Origin: Pseudomonas sichuanensis
GTDB taxonomy: Bacteria; Pseudomonadota; Gammaproteobacteria; Pseudomonadales; Pseudomonadaceae
Direction of reading: 5' to 3'
NCBI RefSeq assembly: GCF_003231305.1
Contig: NZ_QKVM01000002.1
Span: forward strand, 62,001 to 126,000
Length of the DNA stretch: 64,000 nucleotides
The position numbers and the translations under genes are program-made. Below, in pieces: positions 8,460 to 17,276 of this stretch (the stretch's first letter is position 1; every line of letters starts with the position of its first letter). The notes under the pieces were generated by a model that had not been told where the DNA came from, ran no database searches, and saw only the letters and a program-made list of their open reading frames with translations.

Positions 8460-9236
8460 TCAGCGCGCCCGTGCCAGTTCACGCAGCCACTGCAGCGCTT
8501 CGCTGGCCAGTGCCTGGTAGTGAGAAAGAATGTCGGCCAGGCCGACCCAGAAGATGCCCATGCCCAGCACCAGGGTGAGCGGGAAACCGATGGAAAAGAT
8601 GTTCAACTGGGGTGCGGCACGGGTCATCACGCCGAAGGCGATGTTGACCACCAGCAACGCGGCGATCGCCGGCAGGATCAGCAGCAATGCGGCGCCCATC
8701 ACCCAGCTCAGGCGCCCGGCCATCTCCCAGAAGTGATTGACCACCAGGGCGCTGCCCACCGGCAACGTGGTGAAACTCTCGGTCAGCACCTCGAACACCA
8801 CCAGATGCCCGTTCATCAGCAGGAACAGCACGCTCACCAGCATGGTCAGGAACTGACTGATCACCGTGACGTTGACGCCGTTGGCCGGGTCGACCATCGA
8901 CGCGAAGGCCATGCCCATCTGCACCGCGACGATCTGCCCGGCAATCACGAAGGCCTGGAACAACAGCTGCAACGAGAAACCGAACAACGCCCCGACGATG
9001 ACCTGCTCGGCGCACAGCAGCAGGCCGCGCAGGCTCAACGGCTCGAATTCGGGGATGGGCGGCAAGGCCGGCACGATCACCACGGTGATGGCCACGGCCG
9101 CGTAAAGGCGAACCCGGGCCGGCAGCATCTTGGTGCCGAAGATCGGCATGGTCATCAGCACCGCCGTCACCCTGAACAGCGGCAGGATGAAGGTGGCGAC
9201 CCAGGTGCCGATCTGCGCGTTGGTCAACTCCAGCAT
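8460..9236 (-). CDS. fliR: Flagellar biosynthetic protein FliR
   Basis: 258 residues with six hydrophobic segments; FliR family export-gate subunit that joins FliP and FliQ in the helical core of the type III exporter. Begins MLELTNAQIGTWVATFILPLFRV, the usual FliR opening. Stop and flhB start are virtually contiguous, consistent with translational coupling. Confidence 0.96.
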   Translation of the reverse strand: MLELTNAQIGTWVATFILPLFRVTAVLMTMPIFGTKMLPARVRLYAAVAITVVIVPALPPIPEFEPLSLRGLLLCAEQVIVGALFGFSLQLLFQAFVIAGQIVAVQMGMAFASMVDPANGVNVTVISQFLTMLVSVLFLLMNGHLVVFEVLTESFTTLPVGSALVVNHFWEMAGRLSWVMGAALLLILPAIAALLVVNIAFGVMTRAAPQLNIFSIGFPLTLVLGMGIFWVGLADILSHYQALASEALQWLRELARAR

Positions 9237-9243
9237 GGCGGCG

Positions 9244-9513
9244 TCAACCGATCAGGTGCGGGATGTTGGTGTACAGCCCGGTGATGTATTCCATGAACTT
9301 TTGCACCAGCCAGGGCCCGGCGACGATCAGCGTGATCAGCATCACCAGCAGGCGTGGCAGGAAGCTCAGGGTCTGTTCGTTGATCTGGGTGGCGGCCTGG
9401 AACATCGCCACCACCAGGCCGACCAGCAGGCTCGGCACCACCAGCACCGCCACCATCAGCGTGGTCAGCCACAACGCGTCACGAAACAGGTCGACTGCGA
9501 CTTCTGGCGTCAT
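9244..9513 (-). CDS. fliQ: Flagellar biosynthetic protein FliQ
   Basis: 89 residues, the standard FliQ size, with two long hydrophobic hairpin segments (LWLTTLMVAVLVVPSLLVGLVVAMFQA and the LLVMLITLIVAGPWLV segment, each read here only in part). TQINEQTLSF between them is the conserved FliQ/FliQ-like turn. Member of the export-gate FliPQR complex; seven bases separate it from fliR. Confidence 0.97.
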   Translation of the reverse strand: MTPEVAVDLFRDALWLTTLMVAVLVVPSLLVGLVVAMFQAATQINEQTLSFLPRLLVMLITLIVAGPWLVQKFMEYITGLYTNIPHLIG

Positions 9514-9534
9514 GTCAGGCTCTCCTTGTGGGTG

Positions 9535-10293
9535 TCAGACACCGCCGAAACTGCCGGCCAGGGTACCCATGATCAGCGCCCAGCCATCGACCAGCACGAA
9601 CAGCATGATCTTGAACGGCAGCGAGATGATCAGTGGCGACAGCATCATCATACCCATGGCCATCAGCACACTGGCGACCACCATGTCGATGATCAGGAAC
9701 GGGATGAAGATCATGAAGCCGATCTGGAACGCGGTCTTGAGCTCCGAGGTGACGAAGGCCGGGACCAGGATGGTCAGCGGCACCTGGTCGGGGCCGGCGA
9801 TGTCGGTGCGCTTGGACAGGCGCATGAACAGGTCGAGGTCGCTTTGCCGGGTTTGCGCCAGCATGAAGTCCTTGAGCGGCCCCTGGGCCTTGTCGATCGC
9901 CTGCTGGGCGGTCATCTGCTCGGCCAGGTACGGCTGCAGGGCGTCCTTGTTCACCCGGTCGAACACCGGCGCCATGATGAACATGGTCAGGAACAGCGCC
10001 ATGCCGGTGAGCACCTGGTTGGACGGGGTCTGCTGCAGGCCCAGCGCCTGACGCAGGATGGAGAAGACGATGATGATGCGGGTGAAGCTGGTCATCAGGA
10101 TGACGAACGCCGGGATGAAGCTCAGCGCCGTCATGATCAGCAGGATCTGCAGGCTGACCGAGTACTCCTGCTGCCCGTCCGCGCCGCTGGACAGGGTGAT
10201 GGCCGGTATCGACAAAGGGTCGGCGGCCAGGGCCAATGGCGCAGCCAGCAGCAGCGCCAGGGTGAACAGCATGCGCAGGGCGCCCATCATCAC
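9535..10293 (-). CDS. fliP: Flagellar biosynthetic protein FliP
   Basis: 252 residues with a cleavable signal-peptide-like start ([16 protein letters not shown], cleavage likely before ADP) as in other FliP proteins, then four membrane segments. Conserved blocks include [19 protein letters not shown] and [18 protein letters not shown]. Five pentamer-forming copies build the core of the export gate. Its start overlaps the fliO stop by four bases. Confidence 0.97.
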   Translation of the reverse strand: MMMGALRMLFTLALLLAAPLALAADPLSIPAITLSSGADGQQEYSVSLQILLIMTALSFIPAFVILMTSFTRIIIVFSILRQALGLQQTPSNQVLTGMALFLTMFIMAPVFDRVNKDALQPYLAEQMTAQQAIDKAQGPLKDFMLAQTRQSDLDLFMRLSKRTDIAGPDQVPLTILVPAFVTSELKTAFQIGFMIFIPFLIIDMVVASVLMAMGMMMLSPLIISLPFKIMLFVLVDGWALIMGTLAGSFGGV

Positions 10294-10736
10294 TTCTTGT
10301 CCTTCTGATCCTTGCCCATCAGCTCGAGCAGCCGCTGGGCGAACTCCGGCGTGGCCTGGCGTGCCGCGGCGGGCACCTCGACAGGCTCGGCCATGACATG
10401 CAGGGCCTCGATGCTGCCCGGCGTATGGCCGATGAGAATCTGCTCCTTGCCGACCTGCACCAGCAGCAACCGGTCGCGCGGGCCGATGGCGCGGCTGCCG
10501 ACGATCTCGATCACCTGGGCACCGCGCTGCGCGCTGCCTTGCATGCGCCGCAGCAGCCAGGCCAGGAAGAAGATCAGGCCCACCACCAGCAGCAGGCCGA
10601 AGACCATCTGCGCCAATTGCGCCCCCAGGCCGCCCGGTACAGCAGCGGGTGCCGCAGGCGCTTCGCCGGCAGCGATCACCGCTTCACTGGCCAGCAGCGC
10701 CGCCAGGGCCGAAACGGCCCGCACCATGCCCTTCAC
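10290..10736 (-). CDS. fliO: Flagellar assembly protein FliO
   Basis: 148 residues. A short N-terminal hydrophobic stretch, then one transmembrane helix ([19 protein letters not shown]) followed by the FliO cytoplasmic domain containing [26 protein letters not shown]. FliO assists FliP assembly. The start is a GTG (10736) directly behind the fliN TGA; an ATG nine bases further in is the alternative. Confidence 0.93.
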   Translation of the reverse strand: MKGMVRAVSALAALLASEAVIAAGEAPAAPAAVPGGLGAQLAQMVFGLLLVVGLIFFLAWLLRRMQGSAQRGAQVIEIVGSRAIGPRDRLLLVQVGKEQILIGHTPGSIEALHVMAEPVEVPAAARQATPEFAQRLLELMGKDQKDKK

Positions 10737-11195
10737 TCAGCGCAGCTTCTTGATACGTTCGCTGGGGCTGATCACGTCGGTCAGGCGGATGCCGAACTTC
10801 TCGTTGACCACCACCACCTCGCCGTGGGCGATCAGGGTGCCGTTGACCAGCACGTCCAGCGGCTCGCCGGCCAGGCGGTCGAGCTCGATCACCGAACCCT
10901 GGTTGAGCTGCAGCAGGTTGCGGATGTTGATCTCGGTGCTGCCCACTTCCATGGAGATGCTCACCGGGATGTCCAGGATCACGTCCAGGTTCGGCCCTTC
11001 GAGGCTGACGTGTTCGTTGGGCTTGGGCGAGCTTGCGAACTCTTCCATCGGCAGGCGGTTGCTGGCGCCGGTGTCGCCACCGAGCAGTGCATCGATGTCT
11101 GCCTGGCCGGCATCGCCGGTTTCCTCGAGCGCTGCAGCCCACTCATCGGCCAGCGCCTGTTCCTCTGGGGAGTTGATCTCGTTTTCGTTAGCCAT
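10737..11195 (-). CDS. fliN: Flagellar motor switch protein FliN
   Basis: 152 residues: an acidic N-terminal arm of ~65 residues, then the SpoA/FliN C-terminal domain (LDVILDIPVSISMEVGSTEINIRNLL, GSVIELDRLAGEPLDVLVNG, given here as adjoining blocks). FliN forms the lower rim of the C-ring with FliM and FliG and binds FliH. GAGGA lies ahead of the ATG. It follows fliM and is adjacent to fliO. Confidence 0.96.
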   Translation of the reverse strand: MANENEINSPEEQALADEWAAALEETGDAGQADIDALLGGDTGASNRLPMEEFASSPKPNEHVSLEGPNLDVILDIPVSISMEVGSTEINIRNLLQLNQGSVIELDRLAGEPLDVLVNGTLIAHGEVVVVNEKFGIRLTDVISPSERIKKLR

Positions 11196-11242
11196 GATTT
11201 CCTCGACAACCTTTGAATACGTTTAAAGCGACCGACCCGCCG

Positions 11243-12211
11243 TCAGCGGCGCTCGATCGGGTCGATGATCTGCAGCGACAGGGTGCCCTTGTGCGAACCC
11301 AACCGCGCCTTGAACGCTGGCACGCCATTGGCGCGCAACACCAGATGCTCCGGTAGCTCCACCGGAATCACATCGCCAGGCTGCATGTGCAGGATGTCGC
11401 GCAGCTTGAGCTGGCGCCGGGCAACGGTGGCCGACACCGGCACGGCCACGTCCAGTACGTCCTCGCGCAGGGCCTTGACCCAGCGCTCGTCCTGGTCGTC
11501 CAGGTCGGACTGGAAACCGGCGTCGAGCATCTCGCGCACCGGCTCGATCATCGAGTACGGCATGGTCACGTGCAGGTCGCCGCCGCCGCCGTCCAGCTCG
11601 ATGTGGAAGGTCGATACCACCACCGCCTCGCTGGGGCCGACGATGTTGGCCATGGCCGGGTTGACCTCGGAGTTGATGTACTCGAAGTTGACCGGCATGA
11701 TCGCCTGCCAGGCTTCCTTGAGGTCGATGAAGCACTGGTCCAGCACCATGCGCACCACGCGCAGCTCGGTGGGGGTGAACTCACGGCCCTCGATCTTGGC
11801 GTGGCGGCCGTCGCCGCCGAAGAAGTTGTCCACCAGCTTGAACACCAGCTTGGCGTCGAGGATGAACAGCGCGGTACCGCGCAACGGCTTGATCTTGACC
11901 AGGTTGAGGCTGGTGGGCACGTACAGCGAATGCACGTACTCGCCGAACTTCATCACCTGCACGCCACCCACCGCCACGTCAGCGGAGCGGCGCAGCAGGT
12001 TGAACATGCTGATGCGGGTATAGCGGGCGAAACGTTCGTTGATCATTTCCAGGGTCGGCATGCGCCCCCGGACGATACGGTCCTGACTGGTCAGGTCGTA
12101 GCTCTTGATGCTGCCGGGCTCGCCGGCACTTTCGGTTTGTACCAGACCATCGTCCACCCCATGCAGCAGGGCGTCGATCTCATCCTGGGACAGCAGGTCC
12201 TGCACGGCCAT
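11243..12211 (-). CDS. fliM: Flagellar motor switch protein FliM
   Basis: 322 residues, the usual length. The N-terminal CheY-P-binding peptide LLSQDEIDALLHGV is intact, a CheC-like middle domain follows (INERFARYTRISMFNLLRR), and a C-terminal SpoA domain ends the protein. Forms the wall of the cytoplasmic C-ring and receives the chemotaxis signal. RBS TAGGAG nine bases before the ATG. Confidence 0.97.
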   Translation of the reverse strand: MAVQDLLSQDEIDALLHGVDDGLVQTESAGEPGSIKSYDLTSQDRIVRGRMPTLEMINERFARYTRISMFNLLRRSADVAVGGVQVMKFGEYVHSLYVPTSLNLVKIKPLRGTALFILDAKLVFKLVDNFFGGDGRHAKIEGREFTPTELRVVRMVLDQCFIDLKEAWQAIMPVNFEYINSEVNPAMANIVGPSEAVVVSTFHIELDGGGGDLHVTMPYSMIEPVREMLDAGFQSDLDDQDERWVKALREDVLDVAVPVSATVARRQLKLRDILHMQPGDVIPVELPEHLVLRANGVPAFKARLGSHKGTLSLQIIDPIERR

Positions 12212-12221
12212 CTATGTGCTC

Positions 12222-12719
12222 CTACTGCAATACGAAATTGGTGAACAACAGCTGGTCGACGACCGGCCTGCCGACTTCTTTCTGCGCCACTTCCTGGACC
12301 ACCGCGGTGGCTTTCTGGCGCAGCATCTCCTGCCCTACCGGGCTGCTGGCAAGGGTGTCGAAACCCTGCCCGGAGAACATCATGACCAGGTTGTTGCGGA
12401 TCACCGGCATGTGCACCTTGAGCGCGTCCAGGTCGGCCTGACTGCGGCCCTGCATGGTGATGCTCACCTGCATGTAGCGCTGGCGGCCGTTCTGGTTGAA
12501 GTTGACCACGAAGGCCGGCGCCAGCGGCTCGTAGATCGCCGCCGGCTTGACGTTGGCCAGTGCTGGGTCCGGCGCCGGAGCGGATGCGCCCTTGTTCATG
12601 AAGAACCAGGTGGCGCCCACCGACAGGCCGACCGCCAGTAGCAGGGCCAGCACCAGCAGCAGGATCAGCTTGAGTTTGCCTTTAGTGGCGGGGTCTTTCA
12701 CTGCGTCGCTCTTCGCCAT
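12222..12719 (-). CDS. fliL: Flagellar basal body-associated protein FliL
   Basis: 165 residues with one N-terminal transmembrane helix (residues ~17-37, LILLLVLALLLAVGLSVGAT), an alanine/proline-rich linker, then the periplasmic FliL (stomatin-like) domain. Stabilises stator units around the motor. First gene of fliLMNOPQR-flhB, preceded by a good sigma-54 promoter at 12770-12785. Confidence 0.95.
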   Translation of the reverse strand: MAKSDAVKDPATKGKLKLILLLVLALLLAVGLSVGATWFFMNKGASAPAPDPALANVKPAAIYEPLAPAFVVNFNQNGRQRYMQVSITMQGRSQADLDALKVHMPVIRNNLVMMFSGQGFDTLASSPVGQEMLRQKATAVVQEVAQKEVGRPVVDQLLFTNFVLQ

Positions 12720-12769
12720 GCCAATAATCCGTCGTCCATCGAGGTTTCAAAGAAGGATGACGTGGCTTG

Positions 12770-12785
12770 AGCAAGTGTTATGCCA
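12770..12785 (-). promoter_or_regulatory. Sigma-54 promoter of the fliL operon
   Basis: On the minus strand TGGCAT-AACAC-TTGCT: -24 element at 12780-12785, five-base spacer, -12 element at 12770-12774, giving exact GG-N10-GC spacing. Consensus TGGCAC-N5-TTGCA/T. It lies 51 bases before the fliL start and after fliK. FleQ- and RpoN-dependent control of this operon is established in P. aeruginosa. Confidence 0.8.
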
Positions 12786-12824
12786 GATTTGTCAGGAGGG
12801 TCTGCTCCTGAGCCGTGCGGTCGC

Positions 12825-12853
12825 TGTAGGAGCAGCCTTGTGCCGCTCCTACA
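12825..12853. repeat. Hairpin of GTAGGAGC-type intergenic repeat after fliK
   Basis: TGTAGGAGC (12825-12833) pairs with GCTCCTACA (12845-12853) around an 11-base loop. It resembles the TGTAGGAGCGGCCTTGTG repeats common in P. putida-group genomes. No T-run follows on either strand, so it is a repeat or mRNA-stabilising stem rather than a classic terminator. Confidence 0.6.
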
Positions 12854-12868
12854 AGGGGGCGCGAAACA

Positions 12869-14206
12869 TCAGGCGTAGTAGTCGACCGCGCTGTCGCCCA
12901 CCACCACCTGCTGCTCCACCGGCTTGCCGGCATCAGCCAGTTCACCACCCTCGCCCGCGGCAGCGGCACGGCGGGCCGCCACGCCGGACAGGTTCGAAGC
13001 GTCCTGCTGGGCCTGTTGTTGCTGCTGGCCACGGGACTGGTCGGCGACACTCACGTCAGGCTGGGCCAGGCCCTGCTGGGCAAACAGCTCACGCAGGCGG
13101 TGGACCTGGCTGTCGAGGGCATCGCGCACGCCGGCATGGCCACTGATGAAGTGGATCTGCGCGGGCTGGTCCGCCGCCACATTGACCCGGATGTCGAGGC
13201 GGCCAAGTTCGGCGGGCTCAAGCTGGATATCCGCCGACTTGAGGTTCTGGCTGGACAGGTACATGACGCGGTTCACCAGGCCCTCGGTCCAGGCACCCTG
13301 GTTCATCGCCAGCGGCTGTTGCAGCGGGCTGGGGGTTACCGGCACGGCGTTGGCGGTCTTGGCAGTGACGGCCTGGGTGAGGCTGGCCAGGCGATCGGCA
13401 AAGTCATCCACCCGCGTGTCGCTGCTGGCGCCCTTGAGGTCCTTGAGGCCGCTATCAAGCAGCCCGGCGAATGCCTTGTCGCCCTGCTCGGCATGCCCAG
13501 GCTCGGCCTCCACCTTGCCGACCACATTCGCCAAGGTATTGACGGCAATCGGGTCAGGCTCGGCAGGTTGCTGACTCGTGTCGGCGCGTGCACTGCTGGC
13601 ATGGGCCGAGGTCGTGCCCTGGGCCTTGGCGCTCTGCTCCAGCGCCAGGCGCAGGGCCGGCATGTCGGCGAGCGGGTCGGCATCAGGGTCGAACTCGGCA
13701 ACCGGTGCCGATACCTTCGCCTCGGTCACAGGCGGCGCTGGCTGCTGTGAGGGCTGCATGGCGGCCTGCAACACCGGCGCGACCACCTCGGCCTGGGCCT
13801 GGATCAATTGGGCACCCGCCTGGGCATCGGTGACCTGGCCTGCGACCAGGCTGGCATCGATGATCGTCGTATCAGCGGTATCAGTGCCATCAGCAGTCGC
13901 GCTGCCATCAGGCAGGGCCACTGGCAAGTTATTGCCGTCATCGGCAAGGTCTTTCGAGGCACCAGCCTCCTTCTTGCCGCCGGCCACCGCCCCCGGCTTA
14001 GTGCTCGCGGTTGCTTGCGCAGGGCCTTGGCTGGCCTTGTCGTCACGGGCCGGCACGCTGTCGCGACCCTGCCTGGACATCACCTGATCGAAGCCGGCAC
14101 CACGGCCATCCGCCGCCTTCGGCGATTTGTCCGCCACACTGGCGGCCGGGCGCGAGGCGCTGCTCGCAAGGCCAGTTTGCAACAATGGATTGGGTGCGAC
14201 AGGCAT
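12869..14206 (-). CDS. fliK: Flagellar hook-length control protein FliK
   Basis: 445 residues from the ATG at 14206 (MPVAPNPLLQTGL), chosen because GGAGA precedes it by eight bases; the frame stays open a further 34 codons upstream without a ribosome site. The long N-terminal region is rich in Ala, Gln, Asp and Pro with low complexity, as expected for a molecular ruler. The C-terminal Flg_hook domain (~residues 300-400) contains LKSADIQLEPAELGRLDIRV, the FliK/FlhB-interacting core, ending in a Gln-rich tail. Secreted during hook growth to measure length and trigger FlhB switching. Confidence 0.94.
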   Translation of the reverse strand: MPVAPNPLLQTGLASSASRPAASVADKSPKAADGRGAGFDQVMSRQGRDSVPARDDKASQGPAQATASTKPGAVAGGKKEAGASKDLADDGNNLPVALPDGSATADGTDTADTTIIDASLVAGQVTDAQAGAQLIQAQAEVVAPVLQAAMQPSQQPAPPVTEAKVSAPVAEFDPDADPLADMPALRLALEQSAKAQGTTSAHASSARADTSQQPAEPDPIAVNTLANVVGKVEAEPGHAEQGDKAFAGLLDSGLKDLKGASSDTRVDDFADRLASLTQAVTAKTANAVPVTPSPLQQPLAMNQGAWTEGLVNRVMYLSSQNLKSADIQLEPAELGRLDIRVNVAADQPAQIHFISGHAGVRDALDSQVHRLRELFAQQGLAQPDVSVADQSRGQQQQQAQQDASNLSGVAARRAAAAGEGGELADAGKPVEQQVVVGDSAVDYYA

Positions 14207-14279
14207 AGAAAAGGTCTCCGCGCCAAAACTCAAAAATATCGAATGGGCAAAGACACGCAAAACTCGCGCCAGGACACCC

Positions 14280-14627
14280 TCAGTCAGTTGAAATGCGTTG
14301 GCTTTCACTGCGATAGAAGAGCTCGACGGCCTGATACTCCTGGTCGATGCGGTTGATCAGGTCTTCTATGCCATACAGCGGAACCTGCCGCGCGCGCTCC
14401 TCCAGTTGCTGGCAAAGCCGCGCCAACTCGACAGCCCCCATGTTGCTGCTGCTGCCCTTGAAGCTGTGCGCCGCCAAGCCCAGCTCGGCGGCATCCTTGG
14501 CCTTGTGCAACTGGCTCAGGCGCCGCTCGGAGTCTTCCAGGAAGGTTTCCAGCAACTGCAGGTAGCCACCCTCCATGACTTCACGCAGGTCACGCAGCAC
14601 CTTGTGATCGATATGCATGTCCACCAC
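14280..14627 (-). CDS. hptB: Histidine phosphotransfer protein HptB
   Basis: 115 residues, a single HPt domain. The phospho-acceptor histidine sits in AAHSFKGSSSNMGA (residues ~52-65), a canonical HPt motif. Start: GTG at 14627 with GGGAG seven bases upstream; the ATG at 14618 would be too far from it. In P. aeruginosa HptB receives phosphate from several hybrid kinases and passes it to HsbR, controlling HsbA, FlgM and biofilm/motility choice. Here it sits between fliK and hsbR inside the flagellar cluster, as in P. putida. Confidence 0.86.
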   Translation of the reverse strand: MVDMHIDHKVLRDLREVMEGGYLQLLETFLEDSERRLSQLHKAKDAAELGLAAHSFKGSSSNMGAVELARLCQQLEERARQVPLYGIEDLINRIDQEYQAVELFYRSESQRISTD

Positions 14628-14680
14628 TTGCTCACTCCCTGATCAAGCCTTGCCGCATCCAAGCCTGGGGAATCCCGGGC

Positions 14681-16384
14681 TCACCAATCGAACTCCACCC
14701 GCGCCAGCCGCCCGCCCTCCAGCCACCGGGCGCGGTGCCCCAGCCGGGTCACCAGGCCCAGACCACGACCACTCAAGCCCTGTTCGAGCGGTGAACGGGC
14801 AAGCACTTTGGCCACATCGAACCCTGCGCCGCTGTCGCGGACCTCGATCATCAGACGGCCGCCTTCACTGCGCGGTTCCACCCGCAGGCTGATACCGACA
14901 TAACCCTGCAACTGTTCGGCCAAACGCTGACTGCGCTGACGATAATACTCGGCAAAGCCCTGCGAGTCGCACTTGAGCCGCGAGTCGAGCCCCAGCACAC
15001 CGTGCTCCAGCGCGTTGGAGTACAACTCGCTGAGCACGCTGTGCAGCTTGCCGCTGCTCGGCCTCAGGCCGTGGATTTCCAGCAAGAGCTGCACCAGGTA
15101 AGGCACCGGGTTGAAGCGCCTGAGGCTTTCACCGCGCAACTCGAAGTTCAACGACCACTCCAGCGGGCTCGAGCGCCCGCTATCCGAATAGACCATGGCC
15201 TGCGGCACAACCTGGTCTGGCGCCAGCATGCGAATGTCGCACAGGCTGATGTCATCCCGCGACTGCCCGCCGAAGGCCTGCAGCGCGCCCATGACCTCAT
15301 CGAGCAAATGCGCCGGCTGCCGATTGGCTGCCAACACCTCAAGCAGCCGCTGCACGCCGAACAAGCGCTCCTGCCCGTCACCGCTGTCGACCACGCCATC
15401 GGACAGCAGCAGCAAGCGCTCGCCAACGGCCAGGGGCATCACCTGCGTGGTGTCGTCGAATTTTTCCGGGGCAAGGATACCCAGCGGCAGATGCTGCGAA
15501 GGCAGCACCGCCAGCACCTCGCCCTGGGCGGACAGCTGATAGCCATCGGGCATGCCGCCATTCCACACTTCCACGGTACCGCGCTGAAAGCTCAGGTTGA
15601 GCAGCAGCGCACAACAGAACATGTCCACCGGCAGGATGCGCTTGAGCTTGGCGTTCATTTCGCGCAGCGTCTCGACCAGCCCGTAGCCCTTGGCGGTCAT
15701 GCCGTAGAACACCTCCGCCAGGGGCATGGCGCCGACCGCCGCCGGCAGGCCATGGCCGGTGAAGTCGCCCAACAGCACATGCATGTCCCCGGACGGGGTG
15801 AACGCCGCCAGCAACAGGTCGCCATTGAACAGCGCGTAGGGTGATTGCAGGTAATGAATGTTCGATGCGCTGAGGCAACCGGAATGGGCGACCTTGTCGA
15901 ACACGGCCTTGGCCACACGCTGTTCCTTGAGCAGGTAATGGTGATGCCGGGCTATTTCGTCACGCTGCGCCAGCACCGTGGCCTGCAGGCGACGCAAACG
16001 GTCCATCGCACGTATCTTGGCGGCGAGAATCACCGCGCTGTAGGGCTTGGCCATGAAGTCGTCGCCACCGGCTTCCAGGCAACGCACCAGCGCTTGCTCT
16101 TCGTTGAGCGAGGTCAGGAAGATGATCGGCACCAACGCCTCGCCCGCCAGTGCCTTGATCTGGCGCGCAGCCTCGAAGCCATCCATCACCGGCATCAAGG
16201 CATCGAGCAATACCAGTTGCGGCCGGCGCTCGGCAAACAGCGCCACTGCCTGCTCGCCGTTGTCGGCGGTAAACACCTCATGCCCCTGGCGCCGCACGAT
16301 CTGCGCCAGCAGCATGCGATCAGCGGCACCGTCCTCGGCGACCAGTACGGTCAACGCCTGTTCGGCAGGCATGGCCGCGCTCAA
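14681..16384 (-). CDS. hsbR: Response regulator/PP2C phosphatase with anti-sigma kinase domain HsbR
   Basis: 567 residues in three domains. Receiver (residues ~10-125) with acidic pocket VAEDGAADRM and phospho-acceptor in LVLLDALMPVMDG. SpoIIE-type PP2C phosphatase (~190-385) with LLGDFTGHGLPAAVGAMP and LLLLSDGVVDSGD metal-site aspartates. C-terminal HATPase_c/RsbW-like kinase (~430-567) with LYSNALEHGVLGLDS and VRDSGAGFD. Acts on the anti-sigma antagonist HsbA by dephosphorylation or phosphorylation depending on phosphorylation by HptB. Overlaps the hsbA stop by four bases, so the two are coupled. Confidence 0.88.
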   Translation of the reverse strand: MSAAMPAEQALTVLVAEDGAADRMLLAQIVRRQGHEVFTADNGEQAVALFAERRPQLVLLDALMPVMDGFEAARQIKALAGEALVPIIFLTSLNEEQALVRCLEAGGDDFMAKPYSAVILAAKIRAMDRLRRLQATVLAQRDEIARHHHYLLKEQRVAKAVFDKVAHSGCLSASNIHYLQSPYALFNGDLLLAAFTPSGDMHVLLGDFTGHGLPAAVGAMPLAEVFYGMTAKGYGLVETLREMNAKLKRILPVDMFCCALLLNLSFQRGTVEVWNGGMPDGYQLSAQGEVLAVLPSQHLPLGILAPEKFDDTTQVMPLAVGERLLLLSDGVVDSGDGQERLFGVQRLLEVLAANRQPAHLLDEVMGALQAFGGQSRDDISLCDIRMLAPDQVVPQAMVYSDSGRSSPLEWSLNFELRGESLRRFNPVPYLVQLLLEIHGLRPSSGKLHSVLSELYSNALEHGVLGLDSRLKCDSQGFAEYYRQRSQRLAEQLQGYVGISLRVEPRSEGGRLMIEVRDSGAGFDVAKVLARSPLEQGLSGRGLGLVTRLGHRARWLEGGRLARVEFDW

Positions 16385-16686
16385 CCGATATCGAACAGCT
16401 TGTCGAAGTTGGAGATGGCCAGAATCTTGCGCACATCCGGGCTGGCATGGACCACTCGGATGTCCGAGTCGTCCCCGCCCACGTGGTCACGCAGCAACAG
16501 CAGCATGCCCAACGCCGAACTGTCCAGATAAGTGGCATCCTTCAAGTCGACGACCACTGTCTCCGGCCGCAGGCGCTGACGCTCGTAAGCATCCCTGAAT
16601 TCCTGATGCTTACCGAAATCGAAGCGGCCCTTGACCTTGATCGTCAGCTTTTTCCCTTCCTGTGAAAAATCGGTTTCGACTGCCAT
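16381..16686 (-). CDS. hsbA: STAS-domain anti-sigma factor antagonist HsbA
   Basis: 101 residues from the ATG at 16686 (MAVETDFSQEGKKLTIKV), chosen over an upstream in-frame start because AAGGA precedes it at good spacing. The STAS motif is ATYLDSSALGMLLLLRDH; the first serine of DSSALG is the expected phosphorylation site. In P. aeruginosa HsbA partners with FlgM (anti-FliA) or the diguanylate cyclase HsbD, so it links c-di-GMP and flagellar class IV expression. Overlaps hsbR by four bases. Confidence 0.87.
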   Translation of the reverse strand: MAVETDFSQEGKKLTIKVKGRFDFGKHQEFRDAYERQRLRPETVVVDLKDATYLDSSALGMLLLLRDHVGGDDSDIRVVHASPDVRKILAISNFDKLFDIG

Positions 16687-16817
16687 GCGAGCGATTCCTT
16701 CGATGATGGCGAATGCGGCTTCTGAAGGTTTAGCAGCCACAGCCGCAGGCTGCAAACCACAATGAGCGGAGCGCGCAGGGCCTGGGGCTTGCCGGCAATG
16801 ACGCTTGCAGCTCGGTG

Positions 16818-17270
16818 CTAGAGCGGCCCGTGCCGCGGCAAGCGCTGGGACAGCTCGTCGAGCAGCCGCTGCTCACGCTTGTCCTCCGCCCGACGGGCCT
16901 CATCGATATAGCGCTGCACCAACTTGCGCAGCCCCTCAACCCGCGCATAGGCCTGCTGCCAGATGTTGCGGGCGTTGTTGAGGTTGTTCTGGTGCCAATT
17001 CAGGCTCTGGCGCTGCTGGGTCATGGCGGTTTCCAGCTGGCCGAGAAAGCGCTGGTAATTGAGCAGCCAGTTGCCGTCCACCCCCTGCCCGCCCCGGGTT
17101 ATCCACTGCGCCTGATAGCCTTCGCGAAATTGCGCCAGCTCATCGAGCCTGGCCTGCGCCTGCACCACCTGCTGCTGGAAATGCCCCAGGCGCTGGGCAG
17201 CCTTGCGCTCGGCCTCTTCGGCCATATCCACGACGGGCGCCAGGCGCGCTGCTCGACCGGGCTGAGCCAT
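16818..17270 (-). CDS. fliJ: Flagellar export protein FliJ
   Basis: 150 residues, highly charged, Gln/Ala/Arg-rich and predicted almost wholly coiled coil, which is how FliJ inserts into the FliI hexamer as an export-ATPase stalk. Begins MAQPGRAARLAPVVDMAEEAERKAAQRL as in other Pseudomonas FliJ (only part quoted as signature: APVVDMAEEAERKAAQRL). Six bases after the fliI stop. Confidence 0.92.
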   Translation of the reverse strand: MAQPGRAARLAPVVDMAEEAERKAAQRLGHFQQQVVQAQARLDELAQFREGYQAQWITRGGQGVDGNWLLNYQRFLGQLETAMTQQRQSLNWHQNNLNNARNIWQQAYARVEGLRKLVQRYIDEARRAEDKREQRLLDELSQRLPRHGPL

Positions 17271-17276
17271 GGCCTA

